Translations under genes and position numbers: made by a program
In this document: one piece after another, positions 1 through 5,497 of the stretch
Layout: every line of letters starts with the position of its first letter
Position numbering within the stretch: the stretch's first letter is position 1
IMG/VR virus record: IMGVR_UViG_3300044941_000063
Span: 1-27,715 of that record
DNA from: a virus
Length of the DNA stretch: 27,715 nucleotides
Strand: one strand, 5' to 3'
Notes under the pieces: model-generated
The model's database searches: none
Told to the model about the DNA's origin: nothing
The model's input: the letters and a program-made list of their open reading frames with translations, nothing else

Positions 1-1
1 C

Positions 2-1699
2 GACGATCCGGGTCCAACGGCGCCGCCCGACGGTCTGCCGCCCGATGACAGCGTGAACGAGACGGCGCGCGCCTGTGCCGCGCTGCCGCTGAACGACCTT
101 GGCAACGGGCGGCGGCTGCAGGCGCATTTCGGAGAGGACCTGATCTGGGTTCCGCGCGTGGGCTGGCATGTCTGGGACGGGACCCGCTGGGCCGCCGATC
201 CCGACGCCATTGCCGTGCGGCGCGTCGCGCAGGAGCTGGGGCCGAAGATCGCGGCCGAGGTCTGGCATATCGCGCTGTCCGACATCGAGATGGCGCGCCT
301 GGCCGAACGCGGGAAGCTGGCGACCGACCTTGCCACGGCCGAGGCCGACGAACCGCCGGACATGGCGCGGATCAGCCAGTTGCGCGCGCAGATCGCGGAT
401 CTGACGGTTCTGGCCAAGCGCCTGACCGCGCTGCGGCGCGAACACCGCAGCTGGGTTCGGTCGTCGGGCAATTCCGGTCGGATCGACGCCGCGATCAAGG
501 AAGCGGGCATCGGCCTGGCGCGGCGGCTGGACGAACTGGACGCCGATCCGCTGGTCGTGAACACCGCCACAGCCACGCTGCGCTTCACCGTCTCGGGCGG
601 GCCGGGGCAGGGATACAGCCGGACCGCAGCCATCGAGGTGCTGCCGCACGACCGCGCGCACCTTCTGTCGAAGATCGCGGGCGCCACCTACGACCCGCAG
701 GCGCGCGCCCCGGCGTTTCACGCATTCCTCCGCGAGGTGATGCCGGATGACGAGGTGAGGTGGTTCCTTCAGCGCTGGTTCGGGCTGTCGATGCTGGGTA
801 TCCGCGAGCAACGGCTGGTGTTCCTGTATGGCGGCGGCGCCAACGGCAAGTCGGTGTTCGTCGACCTGATGGCCCGCATCCTCGGCGACTATGCGGCCAC
901 GGCCAAGATCGAATCCCTGACCGGAAAGAACCGCCGATCAGGCGCGGAAGCCACCCCGGATCTGGTGCCCCTCATCGGGGCGCGGATGGTGCGGGCATCG
1001 GAACCCGAGGAAGGCGAGCGCCTGCAGGAAGGCAAGATCAAGGAACTGACCGGCGGAGAGCCGATCCTGGTGCGCGCCCTGAACGCCGATTTCGTCGAGG
1101 TGCACCCGCACTTCAAGCTGACGATCAGCGGCAACCACAAGCCCGAGATCCGGGGCACCGACGACGGAATCTGGCGGCGCGTGTCGCTGGTGCCCTGGGA
1201 TGTGACGATTCCGCCCGAACGACGCGACCCGACGCTGGGGGAAAAATTGTTCGCGGAAGCGCCCGGCATCCTGAACTGGCTGATCGACGGCGCCATTTCC
1301 TACCTGGAAGGGGGCTTGCAGGAACCCGAGGCCGTCAAGACCGCGACGCAGGAATTCCGCGAGGAATCGGACCCCGTGGGCGCCTTCCTGGTGGCGGCCT
1401 GCGTCATCACCGGGTCCGAGAACGACAGCATCGGCGCGCGCGAGCTGGGCGAGGCCTTCAACTACTGGCTGTCCGAGAAGGGCGAAGGCATGTGGAAGCC
1501 GCGCACCGTCGCCCTGCGGCTGAAGGACAAGGCGCGGCGCTGGAAGGCCCCGAACGGCAAGTCCTTCGTGGAACGCAAGGCCAGCACCATGGCCTATGAC
1601 GGCATCCGCCTGCAGGACCTGTTCCGCGAGCGCTTCGACCGACGTCCGCGCGACCATCGCCGCCCAGCCGATGATGCCGACGATCGGGAGGCGTTTTGA
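2..1699 (+). CDS. D5/P4-family phage primase-helicase (5' partial)
   Basis: DNA-replication protein of the phage/plasmid primase family (D5_N plus superfamily 3 helicase), expected to unwind and prime at the phage origin. Visible signs, numbered from the GTG at 53: a Walker A motif GGGANGKS near residues 260-267, a D5_N-like stretch before it (HAFLREVMPDDEVRWFLQRW), the SF3 motif around SGNHKPEIRGTDDGIWRR with the sensor Asn and arginine-finger pair, and a C-terminal winged-helix-like tail. The frame stays open upstream of the GTG to the window edge, so the real start and any N-terminal primase domain probably lie outside; the GTG at 53 has no clear Shine-Dalgarno. The next gene starts inside the stop codon (TGATG), so the two are probably translationally coupled. 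The family call is firm; how much is missing at the N terminus is not known. Confidence 0.9.
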   Translation, partial: DDPGPTAPPDGLPPDDSVNETARACAALPLNDLGNGRRLQAHFGEDLIWVPRVGWHVWDGTRWAADPDAIAVRRVAQELGPKIAAEVWHIALSDIEMARLAERGKLATDLATAEADEPPDMARISQLRAQIADLTVLAKRLTALRREHRSWVRSSGNSGRIDAAIKEAGIGLARRLDELDADPLVVNTATATLRFTVSGGPGQGYSRTAAIEVLPHDRAHLLSKIAGATYDPQARAPAFHAFLREVMPDDEVRWFLQRWFGLSMLGIREQRLVFLYGGGANGKSVFVDLMARILGDYAATAKIESLTGKNRRSGAEATPDLVPLIGARMVRASEPEEGERLQEGKIKELTGGEPILVRALNADFVEVHPHFKLTISGNHKPEIRGTDDGIWRRVSLVPWDVTIPPERRDPTLGEKLFAEAPGILNWLIDGAISYLEGGLQEPEAVKTATQEFREESDPVGAFLVAACVITGSENDSIGARELGEAFNYWLSEKGEGMWKPRTVALRLKDKARRWKAPNGKSFVERKASTMAYDGIRLQDLFRERFDRRPRDHRRPADDADDREAF

Positions 1700-1938
1700 T
1701 GGGGCTGCCCCTACACGATCCTGTGCGGCGGCATCTGGCGGCGGCTGGTGACATGGGCGACGCCGCATTGCGCCTGGCTGAACGCAAGAACTGCAACATC
1801 TCGTGGTCGTGCCTCGCTTATCCACCCGAGGTTGCCGCTTTTGGGATTGCGTTTGCGATTCAGACTCGTTGGCCAGATGAACCTTTGCCTCGGGTGCTTG
1901 CAGATGTCCTGGCGCTCAAAGGTCAGGACACGCCATGA
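1699..1938 (+). CDS. Small hypothetical protein after the primase gene
   Basis: A 79-residue protein of unknown function. The ATG at 1699 shares one base with the primase stop codon (TGATG), and its own stop overlaps the start of the next gene by four bases (ATGA at 1935-1938), so it is part of a tightly coupled three-gene replication unit. It contains NISWSCLAYPPEVAAFGIAF in the middle and ends PRVLADVLALKGQDTP; no signal peptide, membrane segment or catalytic motif is visible. A TTG one codon upstream is possible but unnecessary. The overlaps and coding-like composition support a real gene; the function is not recognised. Confidence 0.6.
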   Translation: MGLPLHDPVRRHLAAAGDMGDAALRLAERKNCNISWSCLAYPPEVAAFGIAFAIQTRWPDEPLPRVLADVLALKGQDTP

Positions 1939-2285
1939 CCCGCACCTCGCTTCCGCCGCGTCGCCGATCAGAGACGCTTCAGCTTGACTGGCGCGGTGCG
2001 CCGCTGATCGTCTGCGTCGGGTTCGATCACGTCGGGGCCCCGCGCGAGGTGTTCGTCGACGGCCCGCGCGAGGGGTCGGACATCCAGCACCAGCTGGCCG
2101 ACGCCTGTGTCGTCATCAGCCTGGCGCTGCAGCACGACGTCGCCCCGGCGGCCTTGCTGAAGAGCTTGGGCACCATGCCGGAATGGCAGGACGGCCGACA
2201 GGTGGACGCGCCTGCGTCCGTGATCGGGGCTGTCCTGCGCGTCGTGGCGGCGGCCAGCCTTCCGGCAATGGGGGGTGGCCGGTGA
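1935..2285 (+). CDS. Stand-alone TSCPD-domain protein
   Basis: A 116-residue protein that looks like a free-standing TSCPD domain, the module otherwise found at the C terminus of some ribonucleotide reductases. The signs are a beta-rich first half (LIVCVGFDHVGAPREVFVDG) followed by the helical stretch ADACVVISLALQHDVAPAAL and the loop LLKSLGTMPEW, ending with PASVIGAVLRVV. The domain's Cys-containing C-terminal motif is not apparent, so reductase activity is not implied. It overlaps the gene before it by four bases (ATGA), which ties it to the primase. A role in nucleotide supply or replication is inferred from this position only. Relationship to the family is moderately sure, function unknown. 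Confidence 0.65.
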   Translation: MTRTSLPPRRRSETLQLDWRGAPLIVCVGFDHVGAPREVFVDGPREGSDIQHQLADACVVISLALQHDVAPAALLKSLGTMPEWQDGRQVDAPASVIGAVLRVVAAASLPAMGGGR

Positions 2286-2324
2286 TCGCGGGCATCTCTC
2301 CCCGCCCCTCTTGTAGTCCTCAAT

Positions 2325-2342
2325 GGGAGGATAGGGAGGATA
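2325..2342 (+). repeat. GGGAGGATA array 1 (two units, + orientation)
   Basis: Two abutting copies of GGGAGGATA at 2325-2333 and 2334-2342, followed by a diverged single copy (GGGAGGATG) at 2356-2364. This is the outer left member of the four-array block. Confidence 0.85.
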
Positions 2343-2420
2343 ATCAGCGCGGTACGGGAGGATGGCGTGCCCAAGGGGTGCGGGGGAAACTGGTTTCAGA
2401 TCATGCGCTTACGGTGCGCC

Positions 2421-2450
2421 ATGGGAGGATAGGGAGGATAGGGAGGATAA
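2421..2450 (+). repeat. GGGAGGATA array 2 (three units), left arm of a 30-bp inverted repeat
   Basis: Three abutting copies at 2423-2431, 2432-2440 and 2441-2449. Together with two flanking bases on the left and one on the right, this is the exact reverse complement of 2525-2554, giving a perfect 30-bp inverted repeat with a 74-bp spacer. The G-rich strand (paired GGG and GG tracts separated by ATA) could also form a two-tetrad G-quadruplex; that is inference. Confidence 0.9.
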
Positions 2451-2524
2451 TTTCAGCCCCCGCGTGCGCGCGTATTCGTTCTGACAGGGAACAGGGTGCA
2501 ACCGTTCTCGCGCGTAGGTCGGAT

Positions 2525-2554
2525 TTATCCTCCCTATCCTCCCTATCCTCCCAT
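2525..2554 (-). repeat. GGGAGGATA array 3 (three units, inverted), right arm of the 30-bp inverted repeat
   Basis: Three abutting copies of TATCCTCCC at 2526-2534, 2535-2543 and 2544-2552. This is the perfect inverted partner of array 2. Confidence 0.9.
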
Positions 2555-2620
2555 ATCCAAAGAAACAGGGACCAAGAACCAGGGTTTGCATGGCAAAAGG
2601 TCCGCCTTGCGACCCGAATT

Positions 2621-2649
2621 TATCCTCCCGCTATCCTCCCTATCCTCCC
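2621..2649 (-). repeat. GGGAGGATA array 4 (three units, inverted, with a 2-bp insertion)
   Basis: Copies of TATCCTCCC at 2621-2629, 2632-2640 and 2641-2649, the first separated from the second by two extra bases (GC). This is the outer right member of the block. Confidence 0.85.
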
Positions 2650-2671
2650 ACGCCTGACCCCGAAAACACAA

Positions 2672-2707
2672 CATGTGGTGGGTGTGGCATGCCAGCACCA
2701 CAACATG
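2672..2707. promoter_or_regulatory. 36-bp imperfect palindrome, possible operator
   Basis: The sequence is symmetric about 2689/2690 with 14 of 18 base pairs matching; its core TGGCATGCCA (2685-2694) is a perfect palindrome. The 9-mer CACAACATG also occurs as a direct repeat at 2667-2675 and 2699-2707, 32 bp apart, which is about three helical turns. It ends 14 bp before the ATG of the HTH-protein gene, a typical place for an autoregulatory operator. The symmetry is seen directly; the operator role is inferred. Confidence 0.5.
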
Positions 2708-2721
2708 AGCGAGGCGCAGTG

Positions 2722-3450
2722 ATGACCAGGCAAGACAGCGAGAAGTGGTGGAAGGTGCCAGGACCGGAGCGTGTGCGCGCCGAGGCGGCCCGGGTCGAGG
2801 CGATGTTGCGCGCGGCGGCCCTTCCGGTCGACTGCGGTCCCGAGATGCCCGTCGCCCCGGCGCGCGGGCCGTTCCGCGTGTTCGAGCCGCGCGTCACCGC
2901 GCCGGGCGGTCGCCTCGTCCACGACGGCTATCGCGGCCCGGGCGAGGCGCGGCATCGCAAGGCCATCGCGCGGCTGGATGTCTTCGACGTGATGACCGCA
3001 CAGGCGCGCCGCCGGTCCAAGGATGCGCCGCCCCTGTTCACGGCGGCGCAGGTGGCCGCGGGGCGCGCTTACGCCGAGCTGACCGAGCGCGCCGGAGCCA
3101 GCGGCTACAGCGGCACATCGCTCGAGGTTTCCGCGGTTCGTGTGCGCGGCGCGGGCAATGGCGACTGGATCGAAGCGCGCCTGCGCGACAGCCGTCGCCT
3201 CGACCGGATGCGCGCCGCCATCGGGCTCGACTATGCGCTTGGCCCGTCAGACCTGCGCCGTCACATGGACCGGGGTTTGCGCCACGCGATCCCGGTGCGC
3301 GTGCTGGTCGACGCGGTGTGCCTGGATGGCCTGACGATCACCGAGATCATCCGCGCCCGGGGATGGCCAGCGCGGACGACCACGATTGCCTCAGTGCGCG
3401 CTAGCCTTTGTGCGGCCCTGGACCGCATCTACGACAGCGGCGCGGTCTGA
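2722..3450 (+). CDS. Putative helix-turn-helix regulator upstream of the late genes
   Basis: A 242-residue protein, probably a DNA-binding regulator. The C-terminal 45 residues (from VLVDAVCLDGLTITEIIRAR on) read as a sigma-region-4-like helix-turn-helix: a helix, the turn around LDGLTITEI, then a second helix within TTTIASVRASLCAALDRIY. The N-terminal half is basic and rich in Arg, with no recognised domain. I chose the ATG at 2722, giving MTRQDSEKWWK, because it follows a GAGG at 2711-2714. The frame also runs back to 2590, but that extension translates the GGGAGGATA repeats and is unlikely to be protein. Its position between the replication genes and the packaging genes fits a late-gene activator. 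A small-terminase-like DNA-binding role is less likely, since a Nu1-like gene follows. Confidence 0.6.
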   Translation: MTRQDSEKWWKVPGPERVRAEAARVEAMLRAAALPVDCGPEMPVAPARGPFRVFEPRVTAPGGRLVHDGYRGPGEARHRKAIARLDVFDVMTAQARRRSKDAPPLFTAAQVAAGRAYAELTERAGASGYSGTSLEVSAVRVRGAGNGDWIEARLRDSRRLDRMRAAIGLDYALGPSDLRRHMDRGLRHAIPVRVLVDAVCLDGLTITEIIRARGWPARTTTIASVRASLCAALDRIYDSGAV

Positions 3451-3464
3451 CGACAGATTGGGGA

Positions 3465-3497
3465 TTGACAGGTTGCGTCAACCGGATGTAGCGATAG
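3465..3497 (+). promoter_or_regulatory. Promoter-like element with dyad symmetry
   Basis: A consensus-like -35 hexamer TTGACA (3465-3470) is followed after 16 bp by TGTAGC, a poor -10. The -35 box also forms one arm of a dyad TTGAC-N7-GTCAA (3465-3481), so the element may be a regulator site overlapping a promoter. It lies 15 bp after the HTH gene and before the late genes. The weak -10 keeps confidence low. Confidence 0.3.
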
Positions 3498-3510
3498 CGT
3501 CATCATCGAG

Positions 3511-3546
3511 ACATGCGCCCGGCGGAAATTCCCGACCGGGCGCTGT
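3511..3546 (+). terminator. Strong GC hairpin after the HTH gene (no T-tract)
   Basis: The perfect arms GCGCCCGG (3515-3522) and CCGGGCGC (3536-3543) extend inward through CGG/CCG across a bulged A3535, and outward through ACA/TGT across a bulged T3514. That makes about 14 base pairs with a 6-base loop. No T-run follows, so it is not a classical intrinsic terminator. It may act as a transcription pause or attenuator, or as an mRNA end-protecting structure, just before the GTG of the next gene. Confidence 0.45.
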
Positions 3547-3564
3547 CTGTTCCGGGGGCGGCCC

Positions 3565-4185
3565 GTGTTCACCATCACGCACAACATCGACGCGGTGATG
3601 CGGCAGCTCGACGACTTCGGGCGCAGGCAGGTGCCCTTTGCACTCAGCCAGGCGCTGAACGACACGGCCAATGATGCGGGGCAGGCGGTCACGCGCGCAA
3701 TCGACCGCAACATCGACCGGCCGACACCGTTCACGCGCAACGCCGTCTATGTGCGGCGTTCAAGCAAGGCGATGCTGGCATCCGAGATCGGGCTGAAACC
3801 GATCCAGGCGGACTACCTGCGCTATGCCGTGACTGGCGGCCAACGCCTTCCCAGGCGTTCGGCCATCGTGGTCCCGGTCGGGATCAGGACGAACCAGTAT
3901 GGCAACATGCCGAAGTCGGCGGTCGCCAGAATTCTCGCGCGGTCGGATACGTTCCTGGCCTCTTCCCGGAACGCAAAGACAAGACACCTCCCCCCCGGGA
4001 TCTACCAGCGACCCCCGGGCAAATCGCGGCGGCGCTCAGCACCGAAGCTGCTGGTCGCGTTCGAGCCGAAGGCGGATTACAACCCGATCCTCGACTTCTA
4101 CCGCATCGTCGAGGTCGCGGTGATGACGAACTTCGACGGCCACCTGAACCGCAGACTGCGCGGCGCCCTGCTGACCGCCCGCTGA
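3565..4185 (+). CDS. gpZ-like minor tail/head-tail protein (tentative)
   Basis: A 206-residue basic protein resembling the gpZ-like family of minor tail proteins. Its N terminus, with PFALSQALNDTANDAGQAVT followed by RAIDRNIDRPTPFTRNAV, has the alanine-rich helix and basic patch seen at the start of gpZ-type proteins. The middle (LPRRSAIVVPVGIRTNQYGN) and the motif GIYQRP further on are typical of phage relatives. The start is GTG at 3565 with GGGGG at 3554-3558 as Shine-Dalgarno; the next in-frame ATG is at 3598. In lambda, Z lies between FII and U, and no Z-like gene is present at that place here, which fits relocation upstream of the packaging site. Assignment rests on recalled motifs and is tentative. 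Confidence 0.5.
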   Translation: MFTITHNIDAVMRQLDDFGRRQVPFALSQALNDTANDAGQAVTRAIDRNIDRPTPFTRNAVYVRRSSKAMLASEIGLKPIQADYLRYAVTGGQRLPRRSAIVVPVGIRTNQYGNMPKSAVARILARSDTFLASSRNAKTRHLPPGIYQRPPGKSRRRSAPKLLVAFEPKADYNPILDFYRIVEVAVMTNFDGHLNRRLRGALLTAR

Positions 4186-4309
4186 CCGTCGCGGGTCCTT
4201 CCGGCCGACCCTGCCCCGCGGGCAATTCGCGCCGCGTTGGATTTCGGTTTGTTGTCTATTTGCCGGGTGACCGTCGGGGTTGTGGTTGTTGACCTGAAAG
4301 GAAAGGCCT
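4186..4309. other. cos: Probable cos packaging site
   Basis: This 124-bp gap directly precedes the Nu1-like terminase gene, the position of cos in lambda-type phages. It contains TCGCGGGTCCTTCCGG at 4189-4204, which includes GGGTCCT (4193-4199), the core I recall for lambda cosQ. About 13 bp further lies the partial dyad TGCCCCGCGGGCA (4212-4224), with more GC-rich sequence to 4236, a candidate cosN nicking site. A clearly more T-rich stretch follows (4237-4290) where cosB would be expected. Similarity to cosQ is seen directly; the exact nick positions and overhang cannot be read from the sequence. Confidence 0.6.
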
Positions 4310-4954
4310 GTGGACTTCGATCTTGAGCAGGCGATGCGCGATCATCCCCTGCCAGACGGGATCGAGGACGCCGCGCTGAACCTGAAGCAGCTGTCGATCG
4401 CCATGGGCGTCTCGACCACCACGCTGGACAAGTGGCGCGACCAGGGACTGCCGGTCGTCAGCAGCGGGCAGAACGGCCGCGAGTATGTGTTCCAGCTGTC
4501 CGAGTGCTACGCCTGGCGCCAGCACCGCGACGCCCAGTTCCGGGCACGCCGCGAGGCGGCCGACCGGTCGGCGCAGCAGATGGCGCTGCTGTTCCGCAAC
4601 GACGGCGAGGCCGATCCCGAAGGCCCGGTCCTGACGGCCCGCGACATCGAGGAAGAGGCCCGCGCCGACTACCAGCGCCAGCGCGCCGCCGAGATGCGGG
4701 GCGAGCTGGTGCGCACCGCCCGCGTCCGCGAGGTGATGGAGGACCTGCTGGTCCAGTTCCGCACCACGCTGGAAACGCTGCCCGACTTCGCCGAACGCCA
4801 GTTCGGCCTGAACCCGGCGCAGGTCCACGAGATGCAGACGCGCTGCGACAGCGCCATCGTGGACACGCGCCGCCGGATCGAGGCCCTGCTGGCCGAACGC
4901 ACCGCCGCCACGCCCGTGACGCTGCGCCCGCAACAGGGCGACCTGGGCGTATGA
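4310..4954 (+). CDS. Terminase small subunit, Nu1-like
   Basis: DNA-recognition subunit of the packaging motor, expected to bind cosB and load the large subunit. The N terminus has a Nu1-type winged-helix pattern: LNLKQLSIAMGVSTTTLDKW, then RDQGLPVVSSGQNGREYVFQ, then LSECYAWRQHRDAQ, around residues 24-75. The remainder is a long charged helical region (EEEARADYQRQRAAEMRGEL) of the kind used for oligomerisation and contact with the large subunit. Length (214 residues) is close to Nu1 (about 180). The GTG at 4310 follows an AAAGGAAAGG Shine-Dalgarno at 4297-4306. Unusually, two genes separate it from the large subunit. Confidence 0.88.
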   Translation: MDFDLEQAMRDHPLPDGIEDAALNLKQLSIAMGVSTTTLDKWRDQGLPVVSSGQNGREYVFQLSECYAWRQHRDAQFRARREAADRSAQQMALLFRNDGEADPEGPVLTARDIEEEARADYQRQRAAEMRGELVRTARVREVMEDLLVQFRTTLETLPDFAERQFGLNPAQVHEMQTRCDSAIVDTRRRIEALLAERTAATPVTLRPQQGDLGV

Positions 4955-5003
4955 CACCGCAGGCACGCCGTGCCTGCACGACCCCTGTGCCATGGAGGGC
5001 CAG

Positions 5004-5357
5004 ATGCCTGCAGTGACCATGACCGTCATGCCCGCCGCGGGCCGGGCAACGGTGACCGAGACGACGCTGAACGGCAGCGACAGCCTGACCTACATTCCCG
5101 GCGCGGGTCAGGTGCTGATCCTGCGCAACCCGACCGGCGGACCGATCACGCCCGTCATCGACGGCGCGGGCGGTACCACGGTGACCAGGCGGGGCCTTGG
5201 CCAGGTCAGTGTGGCGGCCGGGTACTCGGTCGGTGCGATCGCTGCGGGCACGACGGTCATGGTGGCGCTGGACGTGATCGCCGACTACCTGCAGGGCGCG
5301 GTTGCGATCGCCTCGGGATCGGGCCTCGTGGCCAGCCTGATCCGCCCGGTGCGCTGA
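5004..5357 (+). CDS. Small Gly/Ala/Val-rich protein, possibly structural
   Basis: A 117-residue protein of unknown function rich in Gly, Val, Thr and Ala. Alternating hydrophobic stretches such as GQVLILRNPTGGPITPVIDG suggest a compact beta-sandwich, as in small head-decoration or virion proteins. The ATG at 5004 is preferred over the ATG at 4992 because a GGAGG (4994-4998) sits five bases before it. It lies between the two terminase genes, where lambda has no gene. No cysteine, signal peptide or membrane segment is seen. A decoration role is inference from composition only. Confidence 0.6.
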   Translation: MPAVTMTVMPAAGRATVTETTLNGSDSLTYIPGAGQVLILRNPTGGPITPVIDGAGGTTVTRRGLGQVSVAAGYSVGAIAAGTTVMVALDVIADYLQGAVAIASGSGLVASLIRPVR

Positions 5358-5420
5358 GGGGAAGATATCCGAAACTGACTTGCCTGTGCCAAGGGCAGTA
5401 GAGCGCGGAACCGTCGGCTT

Positions 5421-5487
5421 CATCGCGCCCGGTGTCCGCAAACGTGGACCCCTGACGCGCTCCGGGCTTGGCAGGCCGGGCGCGATG
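5421..5487 (+). other. Structured leader before the inserted gene
   Basis: A perfect 12-bp inverted repeat CATCGCGCCCGG (5421-5432) / CCGGGCGCGATG (5476-5487) encloses a second hairpin, GTCCGC-AAAC-GTGGAC (5434-5449), a six-pair stem with one G-U pair and a four-base loop. A further complementary pair is GAGCGC (5401-5406) / GCGCTC (5457-5462). The outer right arm ends 10 bp before the ATG at 5498 and abuts its Shine-Dalgarno, so folding could hide the ribosome site. A terminator for the upstream transcript is the alternative; no T-tract is present. Confidence 0.45.
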
Positions 5488-5497
5488 GAGAAATGAC

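Larger units (their letters stand above)
2286..2721. other. Gene-free 436-bp regulatory or origin-like region
   Basis: This gap between the replication genes and the HTH gene holds no convincing gene. Open frames crossing it translate the repeats themselves (LSSLSSLSS or RIGRIGRI patterns) and are judged artefacts. It contains four arrays of the 9-mer GGGAGGATA, centred near 2334, 2436, 2539 and 2635, so about 100 bp apart; the first two are in + orientation and the last two inverted. Near its right end lies the 36-bp imperfect palindrome described separately. Its place directly after a D5/P4-type primase fits a replication origin with iterons. A transcription-control region is the alternative. 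Confidence 0.6.

Noticed and set aside
2409-2591. 60-residue minus-strand open frame in the repeat block
   Set aside because: Same artefact: translated 9-mer repeats, no ribosome site, no protein-like sequence.
2325-2649. CRISPR array
   Set aside because: Repeat units of 9 bp abut each other, clusters are in both orientations, and there are no uniform 30-bp repeats with spacers or cas genes.
2590-2721. N-terminal extension of the HTH protein (start at 2590)
   Set aside because: The extra 44 residues translate array 4 (SSRYPPYPP) and the palindrome; the ATG at 2722 is better placed.
2183-2722. 179-residue + strand open frame across the repeat region
   Set aside because: It overlaps the TSCPD gene and its middle merely translates the GGGAGGATA arrays (RIGRIGRI, LSSLSSLSS). 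The repeats avoid stops by chance of their composition.
3987-4000. Run of seven C inside the gpZ-like gene as a frameshift site
   Set aside because: The main frame continues with sensible sequence on both sides (RHLPPGIYQRPPGK), and neither alternative frame gives a protein-like extension.
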